Source of the DNA: an uncultured Draconibacterium sp.
GTDB lineage: Bacteria; Bacteroidota; Bacteroidia; Bacteroidales; Prolixibacteraceae
NCBI RefSeq assembly: GCF_913063105.1
Contig: NZ_CAJXYQ010000006.1
Span: forward strand, 186,001 to 250,000
Reading direction: 5' to 3'
DNA: 64,000 bases
Shown: positions 45,848 to 54,374 of the stretch, in pieces
Layout: the number at the start of each line of letters is the position of its first letter
Position numbering within the stretch: position 1 is the first letter of the stretch
Notes under the pieces: model-generated
What the model saw: only the letters and a program-made list of their open reading frames with translations
Told to the model about the DNA's origin: nothing
The model's database searches: none
Made by a program: the position numbers and the translations under genes

Positions 45848-46926
45848 TACAATTTTAGTTTTGATTTTATTTTTTTCGGAATCGCATCTTTGTGTACCAT
45901 AATGCCAATGGTTTTCAGGCGCACGTAGTCTTCGGTCATGTGCAAATAGCCTCCATATTCGTTGCTATCGGCTCCCCACGAGTTTTTTGTATAAAAACAG
46001 TTTGTCCCGTCAGCATCTTTCGAAAGGCCTACCAGGTGCATCAAATGGTCGTCAGTAGTTGTTCTGTTGTAAAAGCCTTGCTGACGCTTTTCCTGGTCAA
46101 CTTTCCCCTGCAACTTTTCAGGCACATCGGCCTTTCCGTTTTTGTGTACAAATGTTTTTTCGCTGGTATCACCATCCCAGGCTATCGAAAAGCCATTGTT
46201 TAAAGCAAAAAACATCACGTCCATTAAATCGTTTAGCGGAAGATTATAATAAGAAGCGTGTGCCCAGTTGTCGGGGACTTCCAGCACGCAGGCGGCATAA
46301 AACGGATGGTGGCTAAACGAGGTTAGCTCCACATAATCATCGGGGTTTATTCCCAGCTTATCGCGCAGTTTTTGTGGATCTACTTTCCCATATTCCGTAT
46401 CCATTTTTTCGGGCAGTTTTCCGAGCTCTTTTTTCAACACCGACTTGTAACCTTTTACATCCGAAACATCGGCTTTTCCTTTCTTTTTCTTGTTCATCGC
46501 ATCGGCCTCGCTGCGTATGCCTTTTACCAAAGCCGAGTGGTTGTATTTGCCTTCGGTTAATACTCCCGGATAGGCATCGTAAAGCATTACACCCTGGTCG
46601 GCAACTACTTTTAGCACATCGTGCGACAAACTGCCTTCTCCAAAATTATTTTTCCCATGGTAAAGCAAATACTGGAAAGCCTTGTTCTGGTAGTTGTAAT
46701 ACACAAAAAACATTTCAGAGAGGTTGGTTTCGGGCTTCCCCATTCGCATAATTTCCGACTCCAGAAAACTGGTGGTTGCAAAACTCCAGCAGGTACCTGT
46801 TCGTCCCTGGCTGATAACCGGAGTATGCTTTACTTCCTTTTCAATGGTAAACGTCTCCTTCTCCCCCTCGGCAAAGCCCACTGAAACTATCATCAGCAAT
46901 GCCGCAAATAAACCCACAATCTTCAT
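45847..46926 (-). CDS. C1-family cysteine peptidase, exported (aminopeptidase C-like)
   Basis: Papain-type peptidase of the bleomycin hydrolase branch. 359 residues; signal peptide cut near VGFAEG (residue 19-20). The active site is Q40 and C46 (ISQGRTGTCWSFA), H297 (LMHLVG) and N315 (TKNSWG). It is shorter than cytoplasmic bleomycin hydrolases (about 450) and, unlike them, exported. It lies 4 bp after the MmcQ/YjbR gene and overlaps the S4 gene. A role in periplasmic peptide breakdown is likely. Confidence 0.92.
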   Translation of the reverse strand: MKIVGLFAALLMIVSVGFAEGEKETFTIEKEVKHTPVISQGRTGTCWSFATTSFLESEIMRMGKPETNLSEMFFVYYNYQNKAFQYLLYHGKNNFGEGSLSHDVLKVVADQGVMLYDAYPGVLTEGKYNHSALVKGIRSEADAMNKKKKGKADVSDVKGYKSVLKKELGKLPEKMDTEYGKVDPQKLRDKLGINPDDYVELTSFSHHPFYAACVLEVPDNWAHASYYNLPLNDLMDVMFFALNNGFSIAWDGDTSEKTFVHKNGKADVPEKLQGKVDQEKRQQGFYNRTTTDDHLMHLVGLSKDADGTNCFYTKNSWGADSNEYGGYLHMTEDYVRLKTIGIMVHKDAIPKKIKSKLKL

Positions 46927-46930
46927 GCTT

Positions 46931-47281
46931 TTATAAATTTTTTAATTCTTCTTTTAATTTCTTTGTCAGGCTGGCAACAATCAAGTCGTATGAATCGTCA
47001 ATCATTTCGGCCAATAATTTCGAAGGTACACTGCCATCCAGTTCAATGGTATTCCAGTGCTGTTTATTTAAGTGGTAGCCTCCGTAAATAGCCGGGTAAT
47101 GCGCCCTTAGTTCGATGTTTTTATCCGGGTCGTTTTTTAAACTCACCCGCATATCATCGAGTCCCAGCAGGCAAAACATCTTATTCATTACCTTAAAAAC
47201 CAGTGTTGTTTCATCAAACGGAAAACTCTCAGTTACTCCTTTTTTCTGCAAACAATATTCTCTTATTTCTTCAATATTCAT
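46931..47281 (-). CDS. MmcQ/YjbR family protein
   Basis: 116 residues from ATG 47281 (MNIEEIREYC). A TTG codon upstream belongs to the ribosome binding site GGGAGGT and is not the start. Family motifs: CLQKKGVTESFPFDETTLVFKV, KMFCLLGL, NLK-type DPDKNIELRAHYPAIYGGYHLNKQHWNTIELDG. YjbR-like proteins have a double-wing fold related to some DNA-binding proteins; cellular role uncertain. It is followed within 4 bp by the C1 peptidase gene. Confidence 0.9.
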   Translation of the reverse strand: MNIEEIREYCLQKKGVTESFPFDETTLVFKVMNKMFCLLGLDDMRVSLKNDPDKNIELRAHYPAIYGGYHLNKQHWNTIELDGSVPSKLLAEMIDDSYDLIVASLTKKLKEELKNL

Positions 47282-47464
47282 ACCTCCCAATTTGGAAAGC
47301 CTAAAAATAGAAGAAACAGACTGAAATAAAAATGATGTAGTGTTTTAATATTGAAAAAGAACGCCAACACCAACTCTCAGGATCCCCCCTTAAATACTCC
47401 GCACAAAGGGAGATGCAGCTATCACTTGCTATGATTTTGGAACGAATAAAAGTTACTTTTCTTT

Positions 47465-47827
47465 TTAAATAGTGGGGTAAAATGCATCTTTAAAATGTTC
47501 GAGCTCGTGGCCTTGCTGAAAAAAGATGACGGTAATTACATCAAAGCGCGTATCTAATTCACTGTTGTGTTCAACAATGTAAGCATCGGCGGCTTCAACT
47601 ATGCGCTTTATTTTGGTATTGGTAACCGCTTCCGACGGGTGTTCGTAACGTAATCCTGAGCGGGCTTTTACTTCAACAATCACCAGCTCTTCGCCATCCT
47701 GGGCAACAATATCAAGCTCTAAATGGCCATAATACCAATTGGTAGCTTTTATTTGGTAGCCCTGGTTACGAAGGTAATCCTGTGCCAGTCCCTCTGCTAT
47801 TTCGCCCAATTCGCGTGTTGATACCAT
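47465..47827 (-). CDS. YraN/UPF0102 family protein (endonuclease-like fold)
   Basis: 120 residues. GEIAEGLAQDYLRNQGYQI, then NWYYGHLELDIVAQDGEELVIVEVKAR give the E-D-ExK restriction-endonuclease-like core. The C-terminal part (RYEHPSEAVTNTKIKRIVEAADAYI) is typical for the family. It is probably cytoplasmic, related to Holliday-junction resolvases, function unproven. It is 175 bp downstream of the LD-carboxypeptidase. Confidence 0.92.
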   Translation of the reverse strand: MVSTRELGEIAEGLAQDYLRNQGYQIKATNWYYGHLELDIVAQDGEELVIVEVKARSGLRYEHPSEAVTNTKIKRIVEAADAYIVEHNSELDTRFDVITVIFFQQGHELEHFKDAFYPTI

Positions 47828-48002
47828 GTTTGTTCAGCGTTTATTAAGGAAAAGTTTAAACAAGGTAAAAGTAAAAAGTGGAAAGGCAAAGTTTGTACTT
47901 TATAATTTCCGGTAAAGTCTTGAAGACCGAAGCAATTTTACAATTTATCCGTTTAAACATCCATTCTCAGCTCACCAATGCAGCCCTCAAGCTATCTTTA
48001 AT

Positions 48003-48908
48003 TTACACCAACCTCAGTTTTGCTCCGCTTTCAGCAGCTTCCAGTTCCCATTCGCAACCAAAGGCCAGCGCCAGATTTTTTTTATCATGTCCCCCCGGAA
48101 ATCCGTAACAAACCGGATAATCCTTATCTTTTACGGCTTCGTTTATTATTTCGTGAACCGTTTGTCCGAAAGGCGATTCATTGTCTTTCATATCGGTAAA
48201 ATCGCCCAATACCAACCCAGACAGATTTTCCAGTTTCCCACTTAATTTAAGCTGATGCACCATACGGTCAGTATGGTACAAAAACTCATCAATATCTTCG
48301 AGAAAAAGTATTTTGCCATCGGTATCGATGTCGTATTTTGTGCCTTGCAAGCTGGTGATTATTGATAAATTACCGCCAACGAGCGGTGCTTTAGCGCGTC
48401 CGGTTTTATTAAAATTACTACCCTCGAGTTGGTACTCAATTCCTTCACTTCTAATCAATTTCATCATCGAAATAAGGCTATCGCCGGGTTCGTTGTCTTT
48501 GGTGAAAAAATAGCGGGGCATTACTCCATGCAGGGTTGGCACACCCAGGTTGTTTAAACATGCATGTAAAATGGTAATATCGCTAAATCCCACCAGCCAT
48601 TTGGGTTTTGCCACAAATTGGGTAAAATCAATCCGGTTTATGATACGAACTGTTCCGTAACCTCCTCGCGAGCAAATAATAGCTGCGCAATGCGGGTCGT
48701 CGAGGGCCTCCTGCACATCGTGTAAACGTTGCTCATCGGTGCCTGCAAACTGGTAATGTTGCGCAAAAACATTTTTACCCAGCTTTACCACATATCCCTG
48801 TTCCTGCAACCACTTTGCCGCCGGTAAAACATGTTCTTCTTTAATTTTTCCGGCCGGGGAAACAATGCGAATGGTTGCGCCGGCGTGCAATGGTAAAGGT
48901 GTTATCAT
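48003..48908 (-). CDS. ldcA: LD-carboxypeptidase (muramoyltetrapeptide carboxypeptidase, S66)
   Basis: Removes the terminal D-alanine from peptidoglycan tetrapeptides during wall recycling. 301 residues, no signal peptide, cytoplasmic. The nucleophile Ser is in WLVGFSDITILHA, the Glu in LFLEDIDEFLYHTDRM and the His in GFPGGHDKKNLALAFG; SRGGYGTVRIINRI is also typical. It starts 10 bp after the esterase-like gene, in a HAD-esterase-ldcA unit. Confidence 0.94.
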   Translation of the reverse strand: MITPLPLHAGATIRIVSPAGKIKEEHVLPAAKWLQEQGYVVKLGKNVFAQHYQFAGTDEQRLHDVQEALDDPHCAAIICSRGGYGTVRIINRIDFTQFVAKPKWLVGFSDITILHACLNNLGVPTLHGVMPRYFFTKDNEPGDSLISMMKLIRSEGIEYQLEGSNFNKTGRAKAPLVGGNLSIITSLQGTKYDIDTDGKILFLEDIDEFLYHTDRMVHQLKLSGKLENLSGLVLGDFTDMKDNESPFGQTVHEIINEAVKDKDYPVCYGFPGGHDKKNLALAFGCEWELEAAESGAKLRLV

Positions 48909-48918
48909 GGCAATTCTT

Positions 48919-50130
48919 TTAGTCTAAAGTTAGTTCAATTTCAGCAGAAAAATACTGATTCAGGTCGTTGCGTTCATTCAACGTTTTCCAAACAGTAGAA
49001 ACCGATCTTTTTACTTTTCCGTTAAAAACAACTTCACCCTTATATTCAACTGTAATTTTTTTATCGAGGTCCAGCATCAAATCGTTTAAACGAACAACGA
49101 CATGGTTAACCAATTCCGCTTGTTCAATACGTATTGTTTGTCCGTTAATTACCGCCACAAGCTCGGCATCTTTTACTGCCTCATTTGCAGGCACTGCCAA
49201 CCAGTAAAAACGATGGTGTGTTACGCCACTTTGTTTCCACACTACTTTTTGGGGATAGGCCTTTCGGCTAAACTGACCCATCCAATTAAATGCAGCGGTA
49301 TCTTTTCGCTCCATCCAATGCCCCATTCCTTCATAAACATCTACTTTATGCACATAGCCTTCCGGGTCATTTTTTTGCAATTCATCTAATTTTTCGCCCC
49401 ATTCGGCAGCAATCGTATTTCGATTATAAGCACTGTCCTCAGCACCCATCTGAATGGCAAAAGGCAGGTTTCTTAATCCAAGTGGCGATGCGTCATTTGG
49501 GTGTCCGGCCATCATTGCAGCACCAGCCAGCCAATCGGCCATTCGTGGTGCCAGCTGATAGGTTCCGTCTCCGCCGGCTGAGTACCCGGTAAGATATACC
49601 CGGTTGGTATTTATATTTTCATAGGCATTGGCCAACTGAATAAAACGCTCAAAAAATAAATCGATATGCTCCTGATGCCAGAGGTTCCAGGTGTTAGTTG
49701 GAGCTCGTGGTGCCATATAAATTCCCTCGGCTGGCTCGTACAGTTTTTTCTGATTCGCCCACTGCTGGTCGTTAAGTGCTGGCGGAGCATTACCACCTCC
49801 GTGCATCGAAATATAAAGGCTCCAACCTTGGGGCGGTTTTTTACCAAATTTTTTATATTTAAACTGAAGCTGATAATCGTCTAAAACCAACGTTTCGGTT
49901 TCCCATTCTGCTCTGTACTTTTCTTTTAATTCATTACTGAGGTATGCACTAATAAGTTGAGCCGCCAGTTCACTCTCCCCTACCGATATGGCCTCATGTA
50001 GTCCGGTAATATTTTCAGGGTTTTCTGTTAAGAATATTCTTAACGACTGAATTTGTTCTGAATCTTCAGGCGATTTACTATTACAACCTAAGAAGGCAAT
50101 TACAACCGCCAATAAAAAAAAAGCTTTCAT
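48919..50130 (-). CDS. Alpha/beta-hydrolase-fold lipoprotein (esterase-like)
   Basis: 403 residues from ATG 50130 (MKAFFLLAVV). Lipoprotein signal with Cys 16 (FLGCNSK). The oxyanion region is MHGGGN (109-114) and the nucleophile is S184 in GYSAGGDGT; a later His lies in GMGHWMERK. The N-terminal 75 residues form a small helical module, and after the hydrolase core a beta-rich tail (about 320-400) follows. It resembles polyhydroxybutyrate-depolymerase/feruloyl-esterase-like enzymes; the substrate is unknown. It lies 36 bp after the HAD gene. Confidence 0.85.
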   Translation of the reverse strand: MKAFFLLAVVIAFLGCNSKSPEDSEQIQSLRIFLTENPENITGLHEAISVGESELAAQLISAYLSNELKEKYRAEWETETLVLDDYQLQFKYKKFGKKPPQGWSLYISMHGGGNAPPALNDQQWANQKKLYEPAEGIYMAPRAPTNTWNLWHQEHIDLFFERFIQLANAYENINTNRVYLTGYSAGGDGTYQLAPRMADWLAGAAMMAGHPNDASPLGLRNLPFAIQMGAEDSAYNRNTIAAEWGEKLDELQKNDPEGYVHKVDVYEGMGHWMERKDTAAFNWMGQFSRKAYPQKVVWKQSGVTHHRFYWLAVPANEAVKDAELVAVINGQTIRIEQAELVNHVVVRLNDLMLDLDKKITVEYKGEVVFNGKVKRSVSTVWKTLNERNDLNQYFSAEIELTLD

Positions 50131-50166
50131 TGATTTTCTTTTTACTATCATTTTTGAATAATTGAG

Positions 50167-50820
50167 TTATGCCGTTAAAATCTCGTAAAGTTCATCCACA
50201 TCTTCGGCAAAATAATCAGGATTGGCAGCTCGCAGCTCCTCCTCATTTCCGAAACCATAACCAACAGCAAGTGTTGAAATGGCGTTTTTTCTACCGCCGT
50301 CAATATCATAAACAGTATCGCCAACCATTATTATTTCTTTTGATGGTACCAACTGTTGCATCGAAAGCACTTCCTCGATTATTACATCTTTTGATGCCTT
50401 TTTAGCATGGTAATCGGCACCTTTTAGCTGAATAATGTAGCGGTCCATTTCAAAATGCCGGATAATTTTATTGGCAAATTTTTCGAGCTTGGCCGTTGCC
50501 ACATACATCTTTTTACCTTGTGCATCCAGCTCGGCCAGCAATTCCATAATTCCATCATACGGATCGTTCTGGTGCCAACCATTTTCTCCGTAAAACTCCC
50601 TAAAATATTCAACTGCCAGTTTGGTATCGCGCTCGCTTAGCCCAAAATGTGTTTGAAAACCCCATTGCAGCGGAGGGCCAATAAATCGTTCAAGAATATT
50701 TTCATCGTAACCATCAACATGCATTTGCTGCAAAGCATATTTTAACGAGTTTTTTATACCCTGAGTGTTATCGGTAAGTGTACCGTCGAGATCAAAAATT
50801 ATGTGTGAAAAGATTCCCAT
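50167..50820 (-). CDS. HAD-family phosphatase (phosphoglycolate phosphatase-like)
   Basis: 217 residues. Motif I is FDLDGTLTD (9-17) with the nucleophile Asp, motif II is in YVATAKL, motif III is the Lys of KKASKD, and motif IV is IMVGDTVYDIDGG. The helical cap between I and II (about 20-85) is of the Gph/PGMB type. Cytoplasmic. It may remove phosphoglycolate or other phosphorylated metabolites. First gene of the HAD-esterase-ldcA unit. Confidence 0.9.
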   Translation of the reverse strand: MGIFSHIIFDLDGTLTDNTQGIKNSLKYALQQMHVDGYDENILERFIGPPLQWGFQTHFGLSERDTKLAVEYFREFYGENGWHQNDPYDGIMELLAELDAQGKKMYVATAKLEKFANKIIRHFEMDRYIIQLKGADYHAKKASKDVIIEEVLSMQQLVPSKEIIMVGDTVYDIDGGRKNAISTLAVGYGFGNEEELRAANPDYFAEDVDELYEILTA

Positions 50821-50874
50821 TTATTTAAAATTTATGCGAAGGTAATAGTTTTAAAATTGCTCCCTTAATTTTGT

Positions 50875-50882
50875 TATCTTTG
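50875..50882 (+). promoter_or_regulatory. -7 promoter element of metG
   Basis: TATCTTTG followed by CAGCCC, exact TAnnTTTG, 30 nt before ATG 50913. A -33 box is not clear (TTG at 50857 is only 15 bp away). Confidence 0.65.
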
Positions 50883-50912
50883 CAGCCCTAAAAATCATTT
50901 GAAATTAGAACA

Positions 50913-52946
50913 ATGAGTAAGTTCAAACGTACGCTGATAACAACAGCACTACCTTATGCCAACGGCCCAATTCATATTGGCCACCTTGCCGGAGTTTATG
51001 TTCCTGCTGATATTTATGCGCGTTACCTTCGCCTGAAAAAGGAGGATGTAATAATGATTGGCGGATCTGATGAACACGGCGTGCCTATTACTTTAAAAGC
51101 CAAAAACGAAGGAATTACACCGCAGGATGTGGTTGATAAATTTCATGGAATAATTAAAGATTCGTTTGAAAAATTTGGCATTTCGTTTGACGTTTACTCA
51201 CGCACCAGTGCACCTGTTCATCACGAAACAGCTTCGGAATTTTTTAAGAAACTTTACGACGAAGGAAAATTCGTTGAAAAAACCTCAGAACAGTATTACG
51301 ACGAGGCTAATAACCAATTTCTTGCCGACCGCTACATTATAGGTACCTGCCCAAAATGCAGTTTCGAAAAAGCTTATGGCGACCAATGCGAAAGCTGTGG
51401 AACGTCGTTAAGCCCAACCGAATTAATTAATCCAACTTCAACCATTAGCGGAAACCAGCCGGTTTTGAAAGAAACCACGCACTGGTACCTGCCACTCGAC
51501 CAATACGAACCCTGGTTAAAAGAATGGATTCTGGAAGGTCACAAAGAATGGAAGACCAATGTTTACGGGCAGTGTAAATCGTGGATTGACAGTGGTTTGA
51601 TGCCTCGTGCCGTTACCCGCGACCTCGACTGGGGTGTACCCGTTCCGGTTGAAGGAGTTGAAGGTAAAGTGCTTTACGTTTGGTTCGATGCGCCCATCGG
51701 TTACATTTCGGCAACAAAAGAACTAACCGAAGACTGGGAAACCTATTGGAAAGATCCGGAAACCCGCATGCTGCATTTCATAGGGAAAGACAATATTGTT
51801 TTCCACTGTATTATTTTCCCGAGCATGTTGAAAGCTGAAGGAACATTCAACTTGCCGGAGAACGTACCGGCAAACGAGTTTTTGAACCTTGAAAATGATA
51901 AAATTTCAACCTCAAGAAACTGGGCCGTTTGGCTGCACGAGTACCTGGAAGAATTCCCGGGGAAAGAGGATGTACTAAAATATGTTTTAACTGCCAATGC
52001 GCCGGAAACAAAAGACAACGATTTTACCTGGAAAGATTTTCAGAACCGCAACAACAATGAATTGGTAGCTGTTCTCGGAAACTTTGTAAACCGGGCCCTG
52101 GTGCTTACGCAAAAATATTACAACGGAATTGTACCGGAGCGCGGTGAGTTAAGCGACTACGACAAAGAAGCCCTGGCAGAAATTGCAAATATTAAAGGCG
52201 AGGTTGAAAAAAGTATCGACAGTTTCCGTATTCGCGAATCGTTGAAAAATGCCATGGATTTGGCCCGTTTGGGGAACAAATATTTAGCCGATCAAGAGCC
52301 ATGGAAAGTGGTTAAAGCCGATGCCAAACGTGTTGAAACCATCATGAATATCTGCTTGCAAATTACCGCCAATCTTACTATTTGCCTTGAGCCCTTCCTA
52401 CCATTTAGCATGGAAAAACTACGCGGTTTTCTGAACCTTGAAAAAATGGATTGGGAAAAACTGGGAGATACCGAATTGTTGCCAAGTGGCCACCAAGTAA
52501 ACAAGCCGGAGTTGCTTTTCGAAAAAATTGAAGACAAAGTAATTGAAGCACAGCTGCAAAAACTGGCCGACACCAAAAAAGCCAACGAAATGGCTGAAGC
52601 AACAGCAGCACCTGCAAAAGAAAATATCGAGTTCGACGACTTTGTAAAAATGGACGTTCGGGCCGGTACAGTTATCGAATGCGAAAAAGTGGCCAAAACC
52701 AAAAAGCTGCTGAAATTAAGAATTGACACGGGAATTGACCAACGCACTGTTGTTTCGGGCATTGCCGAATATTATAAGCCGGAAGATTTGATCGGGAAAC
52801 AGGTTTCTATTTTAGTAAACCTGGCACCAAAAAAGTTGCGCGGAATAGAATCGCAGGGAATGATACTATGTGCTGAAAATGCTGATGGAACATTGTCGAT
52901 CGTTTCGCCGGATAAGGCTGTTAAAAACGGATCAGAAATACGATAA
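50913..52946 (+). CDS. metG: Methionyl-tRNA synthetase
   Basis: Charges tRNA-Met. 677 residues. The HIGH motif is at 21-24 ([12 protein letters not shown]), the zinc-binding knuckle is in [20 protein letters not shown] and the KMSKS equivalent is KISTS at 330-334. The C-terminal tRNA-binding OB domain (about 570-677, [29 protein letters not shown]) is fused, as in the long bacterial form. Single-gene unit with its own promoter and terminators. Confidence 0.98.
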   Translation: MSKFKRTLITTALPYANGPIHIGHLAGVYVPADIYARYLRLKKEDVIMIGGSDEHGVPITLKAKNEGITPQDVVDKFHGIIKDSFEKFGISFDVYSRTSAPVHHETASEFFKKLYDEGKFVEKTSEQYYDEANNQFLADRYIIGTCPKCSFEKAYGDQCESCGTSLSPTELINPTSTISGNQPVLKETTHWYLPLDQYEPWLKEWILEGHKEWKTNVYGQCKSWIDSGLMPRAVTRDLDWGVPVPVEGVEGKVLYVWFDAPIGYISATKELTEDWETYWKDPETRMLHFIGKDNIVFHCIIFPSMLKAEGTFNLPENVPANEFLNLENDKISTSRNWAVWLHEYLEEFPGKEDVLKYVLTANAPETKDNDFTWKDFQNRNNNELVAVLGNFVNRALVLTQKYYNGIVPERGELSDYDKEALAEIANIKGEVEKSIDSFRIRESLKNAMDLARLGNKYLADQEPWKVVKADAKRVETIMNICLQITANLTICLEPFLPFSMEKLRGFLNLEKMDWEKLGDTELLPSGHQVNKPELLFEKIEDKVIEAQLQKLADTKKANEMAEATAAPAKENIEFDDFVKMDVRAGTVIECEKVAKTKKLLKLRIDTGIDQRTVVSGIAEYYKPEDLIGKQVSILVNLAPKKLRGIESQGMILCAENADGTLSIVSPDKAVKNGSEIR

Positions 52947-52954
52947 AAGATAAT

Positions 52955-52982
52955 AAGTGCCAACATAGCGTTGGCGCTTTTC
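52955..52982 (+). terminator. First terminator-like hairpin after metG
   Basis: AAGTGCCAAC (52955-52964), loop ATAGC, GTTGGCGCTT (52970-52979), then TTT. Ten pairs with one G-T. Confidence 0.75.
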
Positions 52983-53032
52983 CGTAAGGTTTCTTGCCGC
53001 ACAGGCGGGTAGAAAACTTACTCAACATATAT

Positions 53033-53065
53033 AACCGCTTTTGTACGCAAGGGCGGTTTTTTTTT
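53033..53065 (+). terminator. Second terminator after metG
   Basis: AACCGC (53033-53038) and GCGGTT (53053-53058) followed by a T-tract of nine. An imperfect hairpin (TTCTTGCCGC/GCGGGTAGAA, 52991-53014) lies between the two. Confidence 0.8.
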
Positions 53066-53084
53066 ATAAACCGTAGCTTACTAA

Positions 53085-53585
53085 TCAAACAATCACAAAA
53101 AACAACACTGCTAAAAGCAAGAGAATAAAAAGAATAAATTGGTTGCGAACAAACAAACCAAGTAGAATAAGAATTTCCACCTCCTCGTTTATGGGGGTCG
53201 CCAGCTCAATTGTTCCTTTGTCTTTTGAAACAAACTCGTGCGAATTAAAAGTGACAATTTCAGCCCCATTATATTTCCAGCTCCACCTCGACTGCCAAAA
53301 ATTTTTCACCTCCAGCTCGAAACGTTTTCCGTTTATCACCACATCGCTGCGCGGATTAAAAACATTAACCATTACCGTAGCCAGAAGAGCCATGCTATTG
53401 CCGTCAAAAATTTCAAGCTTCGATAAGAAAAACTCGCGGTTAAGGGTAAAATACCTGCCATTTATTATGGCCTGTGCTTTTGAGCTAAGCATATTCTCCC
53501 AATCGATTTTTCCAATCTGCTCGTCACCCTGCATGATTTCAAGCTTCGACCCAAATATTTGCTTACTCCACTTTAGCTTCTCCAT
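53085..53585 (-). CDS. Small protein with C-terminal membrane anchor, unknown function
   Basis: 166 residues. Repeated beta-like stretches (KLEIMQGDEQIGKIDWENMLSSKAQAIINGRYFTL, then a second, KLEIFDGNSMALLATVMVNVFNPRSDVVINGKRFEL) suggest a barrel made of two similar halves, reminiscent of tubby/LURP-one folds, but I am not sure of that. The C-terminus is a hydrophobic tail (about 142-166, IILLGLFVRNQFILFILLLLAVLFFVIV-like) that would anchor it in the membrane. It stands alone. Confidence 0.7.
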   Translation of the reverse strand: MEKLKWSKQIFGSKLEIMQGDEQIGKIDWENMLSSKAQAIINGRYFTLNREFFLSKLEIFDGNSMALLATVMVNVFNPRSDVVINGKRFELEVKNFWQSRWSWKYNGAEIVTFNSHEFVSKDKGTIELATPINEEVEILILLGLFVRNQFILFILLLLAVLFFVIV

Positions 53586-53686
53586 ATAGAATAACTTCTT
53601 TTTTTGAAAAATGCAATTTATGAAAATTAAGAGGAAAAATTCCAGGAAAAAAACAGCTTCATTCTAATTTTAGATTCTTTAACGTA

Positions 53687-53718
53687 AAAAAACCGACTCC
53701 ATCAGAAGTCGGTTTTTT
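53687..53718. terminator. Bidirectional terminator
   Basis: AAAAAACCGACT (53687-53698), 8-nt loop, AGTCGGTTTTTT (53707-53718). It sits between the end of the single-domain fasciclin gene (minus) and the 53085-53585 gene and terminates the former. Confidence 0.9.
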
Positions 53719-53761
53719 ATTATGGTCAATCATTTAATATGCCATGGCGTTTTGGCAAATC

Positions 53762-54286
53762 TTAGTTGCAACCACCTGATTTCCCGGCAGGAACCAAGAC
53801 TTTATCTATAACGTGAATCACTCCGTTTTTACCGGCAATATCGGCTGCTACAACTTTACTGTCGTTTATTTTTACCCCTTCGTTCAGGTCTACCTTAATT
53901 TTTTTTCCGTTTAAGGTTTCAACCGATGTGTTTGATAAATCGCTCGACATTACTTTGCCTGAAACTACATGGTAAGTAAGAATAGGTGTTAACTGCTCTG
54001 CTGTTAAATCACTCACTCCGTTTACTCCAAGCTCTTTAAACAACGAGCTAAAAGCATCGTTTGTTGGTGCAAATACGGTAAAAGGACCATCGGCACTTAA
54101 AGCTCCGGCCAAATCGGCTTTGGTTACTGCTTCAACCAGGATTGAAAAATCAGGGTTTGAAACAGCTATTTCTACTACGGTTGACGACGAAGTATCGCCA
54201 CTCTTTTTAGCTTCTGAGTTGAATGCGAAGCCAACGGTTAGCACTGCTACCAATACAATCGAGAAAAATTGTTTTACTGTTTTCAT
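53762..54286 (-). CDS. Exported single fasciclin-domain protein
   Basis: 174 residues; signal peptide cut near FAFNSEA (residue 25). One FAS1 domain (about 40-170) with TVFAPTNDAFSSLF, LTYHVVSGKVMSSDL, INDSKVVAADIAGKNGVIHVIDKVLVP. It ends GKSGGCN, so a C-terminal Cys is present. FAS1 domains act in adhesion and in binding surface ligands. It lies 88 bp downstream of the four-domain protein on the same strand and may be co-transcribed with it. Confidence 0.94.
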   Translation of the reverse strand: MKTVKQFFSIVLVAVLTVGFAFNSEAKKSGDTSSSTVVEIAVSNPDFSILVEAVTKADLAGALSADGPFTVFAPTNDAFSSLFKELGVNGVSDLTAEQLTPILTYHVVSGKVMSSDLSNTSVETLNGKKIKVDLNEGVKINDSKVVAADIAGKNGVIHVIDKVLVPAGKSGGCN

Positions 54287-54374
54287 TTTCTTTTTATTAA
54301 AGGTTTACAATTTATTTGTTTGTTGGGGTCAGGATGCTGCTTTAAGCAACCACCCCGACCACATTATTCTATTT